NCBI GenBank assembly: GCA_017305665.1
Contig: JAFKKH010000009.1
Location: 164,105 to 228,104, forward strand
Length of the DNA: 64,000 bases
Origin: Hyphomicrobiales bacterium
GTDB taxonomy: Bacteria; Pseudomonadota; Alphaproteobacteria; Rhizobiales; Xanthobacteraceae
Direction of reading: 5' to 3'
The number at the start of each line of letters is the position of its first letter. The stretch's first letter is position 1. The notes under the pieces were generated by a model. The model had not been told where the DNA came from. It worked only from the letters and a program-made list of their open reading frames with translations, and did no database searches. Shown here piece by piece: positions 17,860 through 26,801 of this stretch. Position numbers and translations under genes: made by a program.

Positions 17860-18766
17860 GGGGAATCTGCCCTTCATCCAGACGCCGCTCAAGCACGGTC
17901 TTCACCACCAAGGTGACAAGCGCCAGCATCGCGAGCAGCGACGCGATCGCGAATGACGCGACGAACTGGTATTCGTTGTAGAGAATCTCGACCAGCAGCG
18001 GCATGGTATTGGTCTCGCCGCGGATGTGCCCGGACACAACCGACACCGCGCCGAATTCGCCCATGGCGCGCGCGTTGCACAGCAGGACGCCGTAGAGCAG
18101 GCCCCATTTGATGTTAGGCAAGGTCACCCGGAAAAAGGCCTGCAGCCCGGAGGCGCCGAGCGAGATCGCGGCTTCCTCCTCCTGCGTGCCCTGCTCCTGC
18201 ATCAGCGGAATCAAGGCGCGGGCGACGAACGGAAAGGTCACGAAGGTCGTCGCCAGCACGATTCCGGGAATCGCGAACAGCACATGAATGTTGTGCGCCT
18301 GCAGCCATGGCCCCCAATAGCCCTGCGCACCGAACAGCAGCACGAACACGAGACCGGAGATGACCGGGCTGACGGAGAACGGCAGATCGATCAGCGAAAT
18401 CAGGAACGTCTTGCCGCCGAACTCGAATTTCGCGATCGCCCAGGCCGCGACCAGCCCGAACACCAGATTGAGGCTGACCGACAACGCCGCGACGCAGAGC
18501 GTCAGGCGGATCGCGGACAATGCCTCGGGGTCCGACAGCGCGGACAGATAGGCGGCTATGCCCTTGGAGAACGCCTGCGCGAACACCAGCACCAGAGGCA
18601 GGACGACGAAAACCGAAAGAAACGCGACCGCTACCCCGATGATGAGCCAGCGGACCGGCCCCGGTTCGGTGCGCGGATCGCGCCGCGCCGATCGCGCGGC
18701 CATGGCGTCTCGTCTGCTCCGATCGGTCGCGGATGTGTAGCGCGGCAGGGCCGTCTCCATGGTCAT
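17849..18766 (-). CDS. cysW: Sulfate ABC transporter permease CysW
   Basis: 305-residue inner-membrane permease with about six helices after a polar N-terminus of about 40 residues. The EAA loop reads [31 protein letters not shown], and the C-terminal [25 protein letters not shown] is typical of CysW. It follows cysT by 10 bases and overlaps cysA, forming sbp-cysTWA. An alternative ATG lies 6 bases downstream. Confidence 0.95.
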   Translation of the reverse strand: MTMETALPRYTSATDRSRRDAMAARSARRDPRTEPGPVRWLIIGVAVAFLSVFVVLPLVLVFAQAFSKGIAAYLSALSDPEALSAIRLTLCVAALSVSLNLVFGLVAAWAIAKFEFGGKTFLISLIDLPFSVSPVISGLVFVLLFGAQGYWGPWLQAHNIHVLFAIPGIVLATTFVTFPFVARALIPLMQEQGTQEEEAAISLGASGLQAFFRVTLPNIKWGLLYGVLLCNARAMGEFGAVSVVSGHIRGETNTMPLLVEILYNEYQFVASFAIASLLAMLALVTLVVKTVLERRLDEGQIPHGH

Positions 18767-18776
18767 GTGGGAGCCC

Positions 18777-19610
18777 TCACTGCGCCGGAGCGCGGACCTG
18801 CGCCCAGCGCTGCAGTCGATTGACCGCGAAGATGATCAGGAATGCTGCGACCAGCATCACCACCGCGATGGCGGTCGCATCGGCGTAGCGGAACTCGGAC
18901 AGCCGGATCACGATCAGCAGCGGCGCGATCTCGGACACGTTCGGCAGGTTGCCGGCAATGAAGATCACCGAGCCGTATTCGCCGACCGCCCGCGCGAACG
19001 CCAGCGCGAAACCGGTCAGCACGGCCGGCATCAGGCTCGGCAGGATGACTTTCGAGACGATGTGCCAGCGGTTGGCGCCGAGGCTTGCCGCGGCCTCCTC
19101 GATTTCGCTGTCGAGATCGAGCAGCACCGGCTGCACCGTGCGCACCACGAACGGGATTCCGATGAACACCATCGCGACGAAAATGCCGATCGGCGTGAAC
19201 GCGACCTTGATGCCGAGTTCGGCCAGCGGCGCGCCGAGCCAGCCCTTCTGCGCAAACAGCGACGTCAGCGCCACGCCCGCTACCGCGGTCGGCAAGGCAA
19301 AAGGAATATCGACGATGGCATCGAACAGGCGGCGGCCGGGGAAACGATAGCGGACCAGCGCCCACACCACGATCATGCCCATCACCAGATTGACGAGCGC
19401 GGCGCAGAACGCCAGCCCGAACGAAATCTTCAGCGCATTCAACGTGCGGCGGCTGGTAAGGATGGCCCAGAATTGATCCGGGCCAAGCTCCATCGTCTTC
19501 AGGAACAGGCCGGCGAGCGGGATCAGCACGATGATCGACAGCCACGTCAGCGTCAGTCCCATGGTGAGACCGAAGCCCGGCAGCGTATTTCGTCGCAATC
19601 CCCCACTCAC
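18777..19610 (-). CDS. cysT: Sulfate ABC transporter permease CysT
   Basis: 277-residue permease, partner of CysW. LPGFGLTMGLTLTWLSIIVLIPLAGLFLKT leads into the first helix, and the EAA loop is IEEAAASLGANRWHIVSKVILPSLMP. The start is the GTG at 19610, with AGGA 5 bases upstream. The frame is open to 19736, but that extension reads through hairpin element A (19624-19699) and gives non-conserved peptide, so it should be dropped. Confidence 0.94.
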   Translation of the reverse strand: MSGGLRRNTLPGFGLTMGLTLTWLSIIVLIPLAGLFLKTMELGPDQFWAILTSRRTLNALKISFGLAFCAALVNLVMGMIVVWALVRYRFPGRRLFDAIVDIPFALPTAVAGVALTSLFAQKGWLGAPLAELGIKVAFTPIGIFVAMVFIGIPFVVRTVQPVLLDLDSEIEEAAASLGANRWHIVSKVILPSLMPAVLTGFALAFARAVGEYGSVIFIAGNLPNVSEIAPLLIVIRLSEFRYADATAIAVVMLVAAFLIIFAVNRLQRWAQVRAPAQ

Positions 19611-19623
19611 AATGGTCCTCGCG

Positions 19624-19699
19624 CTAGTGATCCGATTCCAACATTTGCGTCCCGTTCCGGAAAGTGCTCGCGCAAATGTTGGAATCAAAGGATCACTAG
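19624..19699. repeat. CTAG-bounded hairpin element A
   Basis: 76-base inverted repeat starting and ending with CTAG. Outer arm CTAGTGATCC and inner arm GATTCCAACATTTGCG are repeated inverted at the other end. The right copy carries three extra bases (TTT read on the arm strand) between outer and inner arm, giving a 3-base bulge. The loop is about 20 bases. It lies just upstream of the cysT start. Confidence 0.85.
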
Positions 19700-19712
19700 A
19701 AAATATAAGCTC

Positions 19713-19791
19713 CGAGTGGAGCCAGGAATTTGACATTCGCCTCTCTGACTCGCCGCAACGTGTATAGCGAATGTCAAATTCGCTCCACTCG
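19713..19791. repeat. Hairpin element B, same architecture with different arm sequence
   Basis: 79-base inverted repeat. Outer arm CGAGTGGAGC and inner arm GAATTTGACATTCGC are present on both sides, with a 3-base CAG bulge on the left side only. It lacks CTAG ends but has the same outer arm, bulge, inner arm and loop layout as A, C and D. It is 13 bases from element A and just downstream of the sbp stop codon. Confidence 0.8.
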
Positions 19792-19804
19792 TGTTCCAGC
19801 GAAA

Positions 19805-20794
19805 TCAGTTCTTGTAAATCTGGTCGAAAACGCCGCCTTCGCTGAAGTGTTCCTTCTGCGCCTTGGTCCAGCCACCGAATACATCGTCGATCGTGAACAG
19901 ATCGACCTTCGCGAAGGATTTTTCATACGTCTTTGCGATTTCAGGATCGCGTGGACGATATGAATTCTTCGCGGCGATTTCCTGGCCTTCCTTGGTGTAC
20001 CAGTATTTCAGGTATGCCTCTGCGACAGCACGGGTGCCCTTTTTATCGGCAACGCCATCAACGACGGCCACCGGCGGCTCGGCGAGAATCGACAGCGGCG
20101 GTGCAACGATCTCGAACTTGTCCTTGCCGAATTCCCGTTGCGCGAGAAAGGCTTCGTTCTCCCACGCCAGCAGCACGTCGCCCACGCCACGCTCGACGAA
20201 CGTGACTGTCGCCCCGCGCGCACCGGTATCCAGCACCGGCACGTTCTTGTAGAGATCTGCGACAAATTGCTTCGCCTTGTCGGCAGAGCCGTACTTCTTC
20301 AGCGCATAGCCCCACGCCGCCAGGTAGTTCCAGCGCGCGCCGCCCGAGGTCTTCGGGTTCGGCGTGATGACCGAAACGCCGGGCTTGATCAGATCGTCCC
20401 AATCCTTGATGCCTTTCGGATTGCCCTTGCGCACCAGGAAGACGATGGTCGAGGTGTAGGGCGACGAATTCAGCGGCAGCCGCTTCTGCCAGTCCGGCTT
20501 GATCAGGCCTTTCGCAACGATGGCATCGATGTCGTAGGCAAGCGCGAGCGTCACGACATCTGCCTGCAGGCCGTCGATCACCGCACGCGCCTGCGAGCCG
20601 GAGCCGCCGTGCGATTGCTTGATCTCGACGCTCTTGCCGGTTTCCTTCTGATAGGCTGCGGCGAACGCCTTGTTGAAATCGACATAGAGCTCGCGCGTCG
20701 GATCATAGGAAACGTTGAGCAACGAGATGTCCGCGGCGAATGCCGATGTCGTCCAGATCAGCGTGGCCGCAACGGCAAGAACGCGATGAAACAT
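19805..20794 (-). CDS. sbp: Periplasmic sulfate-binding protein
   Basis: 329-residue solute-binding protein delivering sulfate to CysTWA. Signal peptide [20 protein letters not shown], then [32 protein letters not shown], the classic start of mature Sbp/Cys[26 protein letters not shown] and [20 protein letters not shown] are sulfate-site regions. First gene of the minus-strand uptake operon; elements A and B separate it from cysT. The upstream gap (20795-20919) should hold its promoter, but I could not assign one. Confidence 0.94.
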   Translation of the reverse strand: MFHRVLAVAATLIWTTSAFAADISLLNVSYDPTRELYVDFNKAFAAAYQKETGKSVEIKQSHGGSGSQARAVIDGLQADVVTLALAYDIDAIVAKGLIKPDWQKRLPLNSSPYTSTIVFLVRKGNPKGIKDWDDLIKPGVSVITPNPKTSGGARWNYLAAWGYALKKYGSADKAKQFVADLYKNVPVLDTGARGATVTFVERGVGDVLLAWENEAFLAQREFGKDKFEIVAPPLSILAEPPVAVVDGVADKKGTRAVAEAYLKYWYTKEGQEIAAKNSYRPRDPEIAKTYEKSFAKVDLFTIDDVFGGWTKAQKEHFSEGGVFDQIYKN

Positions 20795-20919
20795 TTTTTA
20801 TCTCCATACGATTCCGCAACGTGATGGTTGCCGAGAACGTACGAACAAAACTGTTGAAGTGGCGCGGCGAAGTCAACGAAACCGCTTTTCAATGTTTGCA
20901 GCGGCGCAGCGGCGTTTTG

Positions 20920-20996
20920 CTAGTGTGGTGGTTCAGAAGTTCGCTCATTTTCTCCGCGAGTCCGTCTAGCGAACTTCTGAACCAAAACCACACTAG
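20920..20996. repeat. CTAG-bounded hairpin element C
   Basis: 77 bases with CTAG at both ends. Outer arm CTAGTGTGGT and inner arm GGTTCAGAAGTTCGCT occur inverted on both sides; the right copy has the 3-base TTT bulge. It lies upstream of sbp, 13 bases from element D. Confidence 0.85.
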
Positions 20997-21009
20997 AATT
21001 TCAGGATTG

Positions 21010-21085
21010 CTAGTGTCCCTTTGATTCCGAAGTTCGCATCAAGGGGCGCGGCAAAGACATGCGAACTTCGGAATCGGGACACTAG
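21010..21085. repeat. CTAG-bounded hairpin element D
   Basis: 76 bases with CTAG at both ends. Outer arm CTAGTGTCCC and inner arm GATTCCGAAGTTCGCAT occur inverted on both sides; here the TTT bulge is on the left. The right-hand CTAG overlaps the cysH stop codon (TAG on the minus strand, 21084-21082), so the element abuts or created the cysH 3' end. Confidence 0.85.
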
Positions 21086-21804
21086 GAGACCTTCATCGTA
21101 TGGATGCCGCATTCCGTCTTGCCTTTTCCGCGCCAGCGGCCGGCGCGCGCATCCTCGTTCGACTCGGCGCGGCTCGTACACGGCATGCAGCCGACCGAAC
21201 GGAAGCCGGACGCCACCAGCGGATGCGGCGGCAGTTTTGCGGATGCATAGATCGCCGCGATATCCTGCGGCGTGACATTGGCGAACGGATTGAACTTCAA
21301 CCGCGCGCCATCGTCCTCGACCACCCGAATCTCGGCGCGCTGACCGCCCTGAAAGCGCTTGCGCCCGTTGATCCAGGCATCGAAGGATTTAAGCGCGCGT
21401 GCCAGCGGCTCCACTTTCCGGATGCGGCAGCAGGCATCGGGATCGGTGAACCATAACTCGCGATCCGGATCCTCGCGCTTCAGCGTCTCTTCCGAAGGCT
21501 GAATCGAACGAACATCCCGAAGGCCGAGCGCGGCAATCAGCGTGTCGCGATAGGCCAGCGTTTCCTCGAACAGCCATCCGGTATCGAGAAAGATCACGGG
21601 AATGGCGGGATCGACGTCCGCCATGACCTTCAACAGCGCAGCCGACTCCGTTCCGAACGACGACACCAGCGCCAGCCGATCGCGACCGACCGCGCGCAAT
21701 GCCGAAGCGATCACCTCTCCGGGCGACGCCTCGCGCAGCGCGTCATTCAACGCAGCCGCGGATGGCAACTCGGCATCTGTCGTTATTCGGGCCAGCTGAG
21801 CCAT
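21082..21804 (-). CDS. cysH: Phosphoadenylyl-/adenylyl-sulfate reductase
   Basis: 240-residue reductase converting activated sulfate to sulfite. The N-terminal domain has the nucleotide-binding SSFGTESAALLKVMADVDPAIPVIFLDTGWLFEETL region. The cysteine pairs ACCRI and GCMPCTSR are the four ligands of a 4Fe-4S cluster, which marks the APS-using (plant/rhizobial) type. The redox-active cysteine is in the C-terminal KTECGIHT. Last gene of cysG-DUF2849-cysI-DUF934-cysH, 5 bases after the DUF934 gene. Confidence 0.94.
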   Translation of the reverse strand: MAQLARITTDAELPSAAALNDALREASPGEVIASALRAVGRDRLALVSSFGTESAALLKVMADVDPAIPVIFLDTGWLFEETLAYRDTLIAALGLRDVRSIQPSEETLKREDPDRELWFTDPDACCRIRKVEPLARALKSFDAWINGRKRFQGGQRAEIRVVEDDGARLKFNPFANVTPQDIAAIYASAKLPPHPLVASGFRSVGCMPCTSRAESNEDARAGRWRGKGKTECGIHTMKVS

Positions 21805-21809
21805 GACAC

Positions 21810-22322
21810 CTACCGTGACGCGGCCGCATAGGGCCTGAACAGCCGCTGACGCAGCGCGGTGAACCGCCCGTCGGCGGTCGGCTGATAGAACACCGAGTAA
21901 CGCTTGATGGTCTCCTCGAACGCCAGAGCGTCGCTGTCCTTCTTCACCTCGAAAGCATCGAAGCCGGCGCGGATCATGAAGACGAACTGGTCGCGCAATA
22001 CCTGACCGGTGGCACGCAATTCGCCGTCGTATCCGTAACGCTCGCGCAGCAGTCGTGCCTGGCTGTAAGCGCGGCCGTCGCGGAAAGTGGGGAACACTAG
22101 TGCGATCAGCGCAAGCCTTTCCAGATAGGGCTCGAGATCGTCGGGGTCGCGATTGTTGGGCAGGATCACGCCGACCTTGCCGTCACGCTGCAACAGTGCC
22201 TCGGCGTCTTCCAGAAAACGCGCGAGCGGAATCAGGACGTTGCCACCCGCAGGGATCGTCGCATCATCCGCGACACGGACGAAATCGTCGGCGGTGATCT
22301 TTTCATTTCTAACGAGTGGCAT
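21810..22322 (-). CDS. DUF934 family protein
   Basis: 170-residue protein of a family always found beside sulfite reductase genes; proposed as an accessory or electron-transfer partner, but not proven. PLVRNEKITADDFVRVADD, GVILPNNRDPDDLEPYLERLALIALVFPTFRDGRAYSQARLLRERYGY and TGQVLRDQFVFMIRAGFDAFEV are family signatures. The start at 22322 overlaps the end of the cysI-like gene by 14 bases. Confidence 0.9.
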   Translation of the reverse strand: MPLVRNEKITADDFVRVADDATIPAGGNVLIPLARFLEDAEALLQRDGKVGVILPNNRDPDDLEPYLERLALIALVFPTFRDGRAYSQARLLRERYGYDGELRATGQVLRDQFVFMIRAGFDAFEVKKDSDALAFEETIKRYSVFYQPTADGRFTALRQRLFRPYAAASR

Positions 22323-23964
22323 AGACACGCTCCCGGAATGGTTCGACGCCAAGACGCTTGACCGCGTCGATGAACAGCTCGTCCGGCCCTTCACGCAGCG
22401 CAAGATAGGCCTCGACGATATCCTCCACCACATCGGCGACTTCGCCGTAGGGCACCGCGGGTCCGATCAGATTGCCGAGCTCGGCATTCTCGTCGGCGCG
22501 GCCGCCGATGGTGATCTGGTAGACTTCCTGGCCGTTCTTCTCGACGCCGAGGATGCCGATATGGCCGACGTGATGATGGCCGCAGGCATTGATGCAGCCG
22601 GAGATATTGATGTGCAGCCGGCCGATCAGGCTTGCCGTCTCGTGATTGGCGAAGCGGCGCGTCAGCTCCTGCGCGATCGGAATCGAGCGCGCGTTGGCGA
22701 GCGAGCAATAGTCGAGGCCGGGGCACGCGATGATATCGCTGACCAGATTCACGTTGGGGGTTGCGACGCCGATCTTGTCCAGCGCGCGCCACAGCGCCGG
22801 CAGATCGCGCTTGGCGACATGCGGCAGCGCCAGGTTCTGCTCGTGACCGACGCGGATTTCGCCGAAGGAATAGCGGTCCGCCAGATCGGCGATAGCATCC
22901 ATCTGCTCGGCGGTGGCATCGCCCGGCGGCATGCCGACCGGCTTCAGCGACAGCGTGACGATGGCGTAGCCGGGCACCTTGTGCGGCGCCACCGAATTCT
23001 TGCGCCAGGCCTCGAAACGCGTGTCATGCGCCGCCGCCTTCAGCTCGTCCGGCATATGCGGCAGATTTTCGTAGACCGGATAGCTGAAGCGGGAGCGGAC
23101 GTTCTCGATGTCGGCATCGGTCAGCGTCAGGACGCGCTTGTCCATCTGCCGCCACTCCTCCTCGACCTCTTGCGCGAACTTGTCGGCGCCGAGTTCGTGG
23201 ACGAGGATCTTGATGCGGGCCTTGTAGATGTTATCGCGGCGGCCATAGCGGTTGTAGACGCGCAGGATCGCCTCGACATAGCTGAGCAGGTCGTGCCCGT
23301 GGACGAAGTGGCGGATGGTCTTGGCGAGGAACGGCGTGCGCCCGAGCCCGCCGCCGACCATCACCTCGAAGCCGGTCTCGCCCTTGTCGTTCCTGTGCAG
23401 GCGCAAGCCAACATCGTGAATCTTGATCGCGGCACGGTCGTGCTTGGACGCGGTGATCGCGAACTTGAACTTGCGCGGCAGGAACGAGAATTCCGGATGC
23501 AGCGTCGTATACTGGCGCAGGATCTCCGACCAGATGCGCGGGTCCTCGACCTCGCCCGGCGCGACGCCGGCCCATTGGTCCGAAGTAACGTTGCGGGTGT
23601 TGTTGCCGCTGGTCTGCATCGAGTGGATGCCAACTTCAGCGAGATCGGCCAGCGCGTCGGGCAATTCGGCGAGCTTGATCCAGTTGAACTGGATGTTTTG
23701 CCGCGTCGTGAAGTGGCCGTAGCCGCGATCATAGGTCCGCGCCACATGCGCGAGCCGCCGCAACTGCTTTGACGACAGCGTGCCGTAGGGAATGGCGACG
23801 CGGAACATATAGGCGTGCAATTGCAGATAGACGCCGTTCTGCAGCCGCAGCATCTTGAATTCGTCTTCGGTGAGCTCGCCGGAAAGGCGGCGCTTCACCT
23901 GATCGCGGAATTCGGACACGCGCTCGCTGAGCAGCGTGCGGTCGATGTCATCGTAAGCGTACAT
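22309..23964 (-). CDS. cysI: Nitrite/sulfite reductase hemoprotein
   Basis: 551-residue siroheme, 4Fe-4S reductase that takes sulfite to sulfide. The two ferredoxin-like half-repeats are visible: TYDRGYGHFTTRQNIQFNWIKL early, and the cluster ligands CPGLDYC plus NISGCINACGHHHVGHIG late. The genomic setting between siroheme synthase, DUF934 and cysH makes sulfite the likely substrate. Overlaps the DUF934 gene by 14 bases. Confidence 0.93.
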   Translation of the reverse strand: MYAYDDIDRTLLSERVSEFRDQVKRRLSGELTEDEFKMLRLQNGVYLQLHAYMFRVAIPYGTLSSKQLRRLAHVARTYDRGYGHFTTRQNIQFNWIKLAELPDALADLAEVGIHSMQTSGNNTRNVTSDQWAGVAPGEVEDPRIWSEILRQYTTLHPEFSFLPRKFKFAITASKHDRAAIKIHDVGLRLHRNDKGETGFEVMVGGGLGRTPFLAKTIRHFVHGHDLLSYVEAILRVYNRYGRRDNIYKARIKILVHELGADKFAQEVEEEWRQMDKRVLTLTDADIENVRSRFSYPVYENLPHMPDELKAAAHDTRFEAWRKNSVAPHKVPGYAIVTLSLKPVGMPPGDATAEQMDAIADLADRYSFGEIRVGHEQNLALPHVAKRDLPALWRALDKIGVATPNVNLVSDIIACPGLDYCSLANARSIPIAQELTRRFANHETASLIGRLHINISGCINACGHHHVGHIGILGVEKNGQEVYQITIGGRADENAELGNLIGPAVPYGEVADVVEDIVEAYLALREGPDELFIDAVKRLGVEPFRERVYATR

Positions 23965-23977
23965 GGGACTTCAACTT

Positions 23978-24304
23978 TCAGGCTGCGACCGCGACCGGCA
24001 GCAGCGGAATGGTGACGCCGTCGAGGCGAATCCGCTCGCGCAGATTGCCGGGGGCGATGGTACCGGTCTGGTCGACTGCAACCGGCGCGATGTAAGGACC
24101 GACGGCATTCACATCATCGGCTGCGGCTTCGGACAGCAGATCGCGCGCGGCATCGGCGGTTCGCACCACCGCCGCCTCGGTGAGATCGGTGGACCAGCCG
24201 TGGCCGGCGGTGCGATAGACCACCGCGCCGTCCCAGGTGCGATTGGCCGTGACGATCGAGGGCCCGGCGATCTTGATTTTTTTCTGTTCGAGCGGAGAGG
24301 TCAT
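23978..24304 (-). CDS. DUF2849 family protein
   Basis: 108-residue protein with the DUF2849 pattern: ANRTWDGAVVYRTAGHGWSTDLTEAAVV and YIAPVAVDQTGTIAPGNLRERIRLDGVTI. The family is found only in cys operons of alphaproteobacteria, and its role is unknown. It starts with the ATGA overlap on the cysG stop (24304-24301) and lies 13 bases before the cysI-like gene. Confidence 0.9.
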   Translation of the reverse strand: MTSPLEQKKIKIAGPSIVTANRTWDGAVVYRTAGHGWSTDLTEAAVVRTADAARDLLSEAAADDVNAVGPYIAPVAVDQTGTIAPGNLRERIRLDGVTIPLLPVAVAA

Positions 24305-25737
24305 TCGGCAGCCACCTGTAGTTCGGATATCCACTGATTGAGCGTTGAGTTGCGCCACGGCGCGGAGTGCGAGACGACGTCACCGATCACGAGGATCGCT
24401 GGTCCGCCGTCGATCTGCCGCACCAGCGTGGGCAGATGATCGAGCGTGCCGACGACGGACTTGGCATCGGGCCGTGTGGCGCGGGCGAACACGCCGACCG
24501 GCGTTTCCGGCGAGCGGCCCGCAGCGAGCAAGCCTTCGCGAATCGCGCTGGCCGCGGTGATGCCCATGTAGACCACCACGGTCATCTTCGTGTCCGTCAA
24601 TGCCGACCAGTCGACGGTCTCGGCATCGCGCGCGCGGTGCGCGGTCAGGAACGTGACGCGCAGCGCCTCGTGGCGGAAGGTCAGCGGCACTTCGGATTCG
24701 GCGGCCGCGCCAAGCGCTGCCGTGATGCCGGGAATAACGGAATAGGCCACACCGGCGTCGCGCAGCGCTTCAACCTCTTCGCCGCCGCGGCCGAAAATGA
24801 AGGGATCGCCGCCCTTGAGGCGAACGGCGCGCTGTCCTGACTTCGCCGCATCGATCAGCAGGCGGTTGACCGCATCCTGACCGATGCCGGGCTTGCCGAC
24901 GCGGCGGCCGACCGGCACCCGCGCCGCATCGCGCCGGGCCCGATCCAAAATCTCGAGCGAGACCAGTTCGTCATAAAACACGATATCAGCGTCCTGCAGC
25001 GCGCGCAGCGCCTTCACCGTCAACAAATCCGGATCGCCGGGACCCGCACCCACCAGCGTGACGCGACCTTCGACCTGTCCCTGCGTTTGCGCGCCGGCAT
25101 AGGCCGACGGATTGGAAATCGCCTTGAGCGAGGCTTCCGCATCGTCGACGCGCCCGGCGAGAACCGATGCGCCGATCGGACCATCGACCACACGTTCCCA
25201 GAAACGGCGGCGCAGCGGAAATTCAGGAATGCGCGCGTGAATGCTCCTGCGCCAGCGGCCGATGAAGGACGCAAGATCGCCGATCCGTGCCGGCAACAAT
25301 GCCTCGATGCGCTCGCGCACGCGGCGCGCCACCACCGGCGATGCACCGCCGGTGCCGATCGCGACCACCACGTCGCCGCGATCAACGATGGCAGGGAAGA
25401 TGAAACTCGAATGCTGCAGATCGTCCATGACGTTGACCGGCAGCCCCGCCGCACGGGCACGCGCCGCCACATCGACACCGATCTCCCCGGCGCCCGCGGC
25501 CAGCACCGCGATCACGCCACGCAGATCGGCTTCGCGCGGATCGCCTTCGACACGTGCGATGCGTGAGGCCGCCGCAGCATCAAGGCCCGCGATCGCGTAG
25601 TCGCCATCGGTCGCATGCCAGCGCACGCGTGCATCCGCAGCGAGCAGCAGCCGCAGTTTGGCGCGCACCAGCTCGCCCGATCCGATCAGAAGGATCGGAC
25701 CTGCCTGCAGATCGAGAAAGATCGGTAGGAATTTCAT
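24301..25737 (-). CDS. cysG: Siroheme synthase (trifunctional CysG)
   Basis: 478-residue enzyme making siroheme from uroporphyrinogen III for the sulfite reductase in the same operon. The N-terminal domain (1-210) is the NAD-dependent precorrin-2 dehydrogenase/ferrochelatase, with LLIGSGELVRAKLRLLLAADARV and AIGTGGASPVVARRVRERIE. The C-terminal domain (220-470) is the SAM uroporphyrinogen methyltransferase, with TLVGAGPGDPDLLTVKALRALQDADIVFYDELVS and RLKGGDPFIFGRGGEEVEAL. First gene of the minus-strand cys operon. Confidence 0.95.
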   Translation of the reverse strand: MKFLPIFLDLQAGPILLIGSGELVRAKLRLLLAADARVRWHATDGDYAIAGLDAAAASRIARVEGDPREADLRGVIAVLAAGAGEIGVDVAARARAAGLPVNVMDDLQHSSFIFPAIVDRGDVVVAIGTGGASPVVARRVRERIEALLPARIGDLASFIGRWRRSIHARIPEFPLRRRFWERVVDGPIGASVLAGRVDDAEASLKAISNPSAYAGAQTQGQVEGRVTLVGAGPGDPDLLTVKALRALQDADIVFYDELVSLEILDRARRDAARVPVGRRVGKPGIGQDAVNRLLIDAAKSGQRAVRLKGGDPFIFGRGGEEVEALRDAGVAYSVIPGITAALGAAAESEVPLTFRHEALRVTFLTAHRARDAETVDWSALTDTKMTVVVYMGITAASAIREGLLAAGRSPETPVGVFARATRPDAKSVVGTLDHLPTLVRQIDGGPAILVIGDVVSHSAPWRNSTLNQWISELQVAAE

Positions 25738-25770
25738 TCGCTGCTCCGTCCCCCGTTGCCGGGGTTGACT

Positions 25771-25824
25771 GAAATTATTTTCTATTTATGTGTCTTGCAA
25801 GGCCGCTAAATAGAAAATTATTTC
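25771..25824. promoter_or_regulatory. Inverted repeat in the divergent cysG-cysD promoter region
   Basis: Two 18-base AT-rich arms, GAAATTATTTTCTATTTA at 25771 and its inverse at 25807-25824, match in 17 of 18 positions and are separated by 18 bases. They stand out sharply in GC-rich surroundings. The site lies 34 bases from the cysG start and about 150 bases before cysD, so it could control both operons in response to sulfur status. The regulator is not identified. Confidence 0.65.
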
Positions 25825-25970
25825 TTCTATGAGGCGGCGGAAGTATAGAATTTTCGTTCCTCGAACACCGCGCTCAAGAGATGCATCTTCTCAACCCCCA
25901 AAATCAGCTATCCGAACGACCGCTGTTCACAGGCCCGGCCGCTCACCGCACACCAAGCAAGGAGCAGGCC

Positions 25971-26777
25971 ATGCAGCTCGGAATGGATCATCTCGACGCG
26001 CTGGAGGCGCAGAGCATCTACATTTTCCGGGAGGCATTCGCGCGGCTGAAAAAACTCGCGCTGCTGTGGTCGCTCGGCAAAGATTCCAACGTGATGATCT
26101 GGCTGGCGCGGAAGGCTTTCTTCGGCCACGTGCCGTTCCCCGCGCTGCACGTCGACACCGGCAAGAAATTTCCGGAGATGTATGCGTTCCGCGATCGCTA
26201 CGGGAAGGAATGGGATCTCGATCTGCGTGTCGAGCCCTGCCCGCCGATCGATGCGGTCGATCCGACCCTGCCGCCGGCCGCGCGCTCCGCGGCGCGCAAG
26301 ACCGAAGGTCTCAAGACGGCGCTGACCAAATACGGCTTTGACGGACTGATCGCCGGCATTCGCCGCGACGAGGAAGCCACCCGCGCCAAGGAGCGCGTGT
26401 TCTCGCCGCGCGGCACCGAAGGCGGATGGGACGTACGCGACCAGCCACCGGAATTCTGGGACCAGTTCAACGCCTCGCCGCCATCAGGCGCGCATCTGCG
26501 CATTCATCCGATCCTGCAATGGACCGAAGCGGACATCTGGGCCTACACCAAGCGCGAGAACATTCCGATCATCCCGCTGTATCTCGCCAGGGATGGCAAG
26601 CGCTATCGCTCGCTGGGCGATTCCGACATCACCTTCCCTGTCACCTCGAACGCCGCGAGCATCGACGACATCCTGGTCGAGCTCGACGGCACCAAGATTC
26701 CGGAGCGCGCCGGGCGCGCGCTCGACCATGAAACCGAAGACGCGTTCGAGCGGCTTCGCGTTGCCGGCTATCTCTGA
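25971..26777 (+). CDS. cysD: Sulfate adenylyltransferase subunit 2
   Basis: 268-residue ATP sulfurylase small subunit of the PP-loop family; with CysN it forms APS from ATP and sulfate. MDHLDALEAQSIYIFREAF, the PP-loop LLWSLGKDSNVMIWLARKAF and RRDEEATRAKERVFSPRG are diagnostic. I use the ATG at 25971, with AAGGAG 7 bases upstream; the frame is open to 25881. The gap of 24 bases to cysNC indicates one operon. Confidence 0.95.
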   Translation: MQLGMDHLDALEAQSIYIFREAFARLKKLALLWSLGKDSNVMIWLARKAFFGHVPFPALHVDTGKKFPEMYAFRDRYGKEWDLDLRVEPCPPIDAVDPTLPPAARSAARKTEGLKTALTKYGFDGLIAGIRRDEEATRAKERVFSPRGTEGGWDVRDQPPEFWDQFNASPPSGAHLRIHPILQWTEADIWAYTKRENIPIIPLYLARDGKRYRSLGDSDITFPVTSNAASIDDILVELDGTKIPERAGRALDHETEDAFERLRVAGYL

Positions 26778-26801
26778 AAACAAGACAATCGAGCGCTCCA
26801 G

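Noticed and set aside
19611-19736. Longer CysT N-terminus
   Set aside because: The extra 42 residues are translated from hairpin element A; a GTG with a good Shine-Dalgarno at 19610 gives the family's normal length.
19624-21085. CRISPR-like repeat array
   Set aside because: The repeats are inverted within each element, arms differ between elements, the spacing is irregular and no cas gene is nearby.
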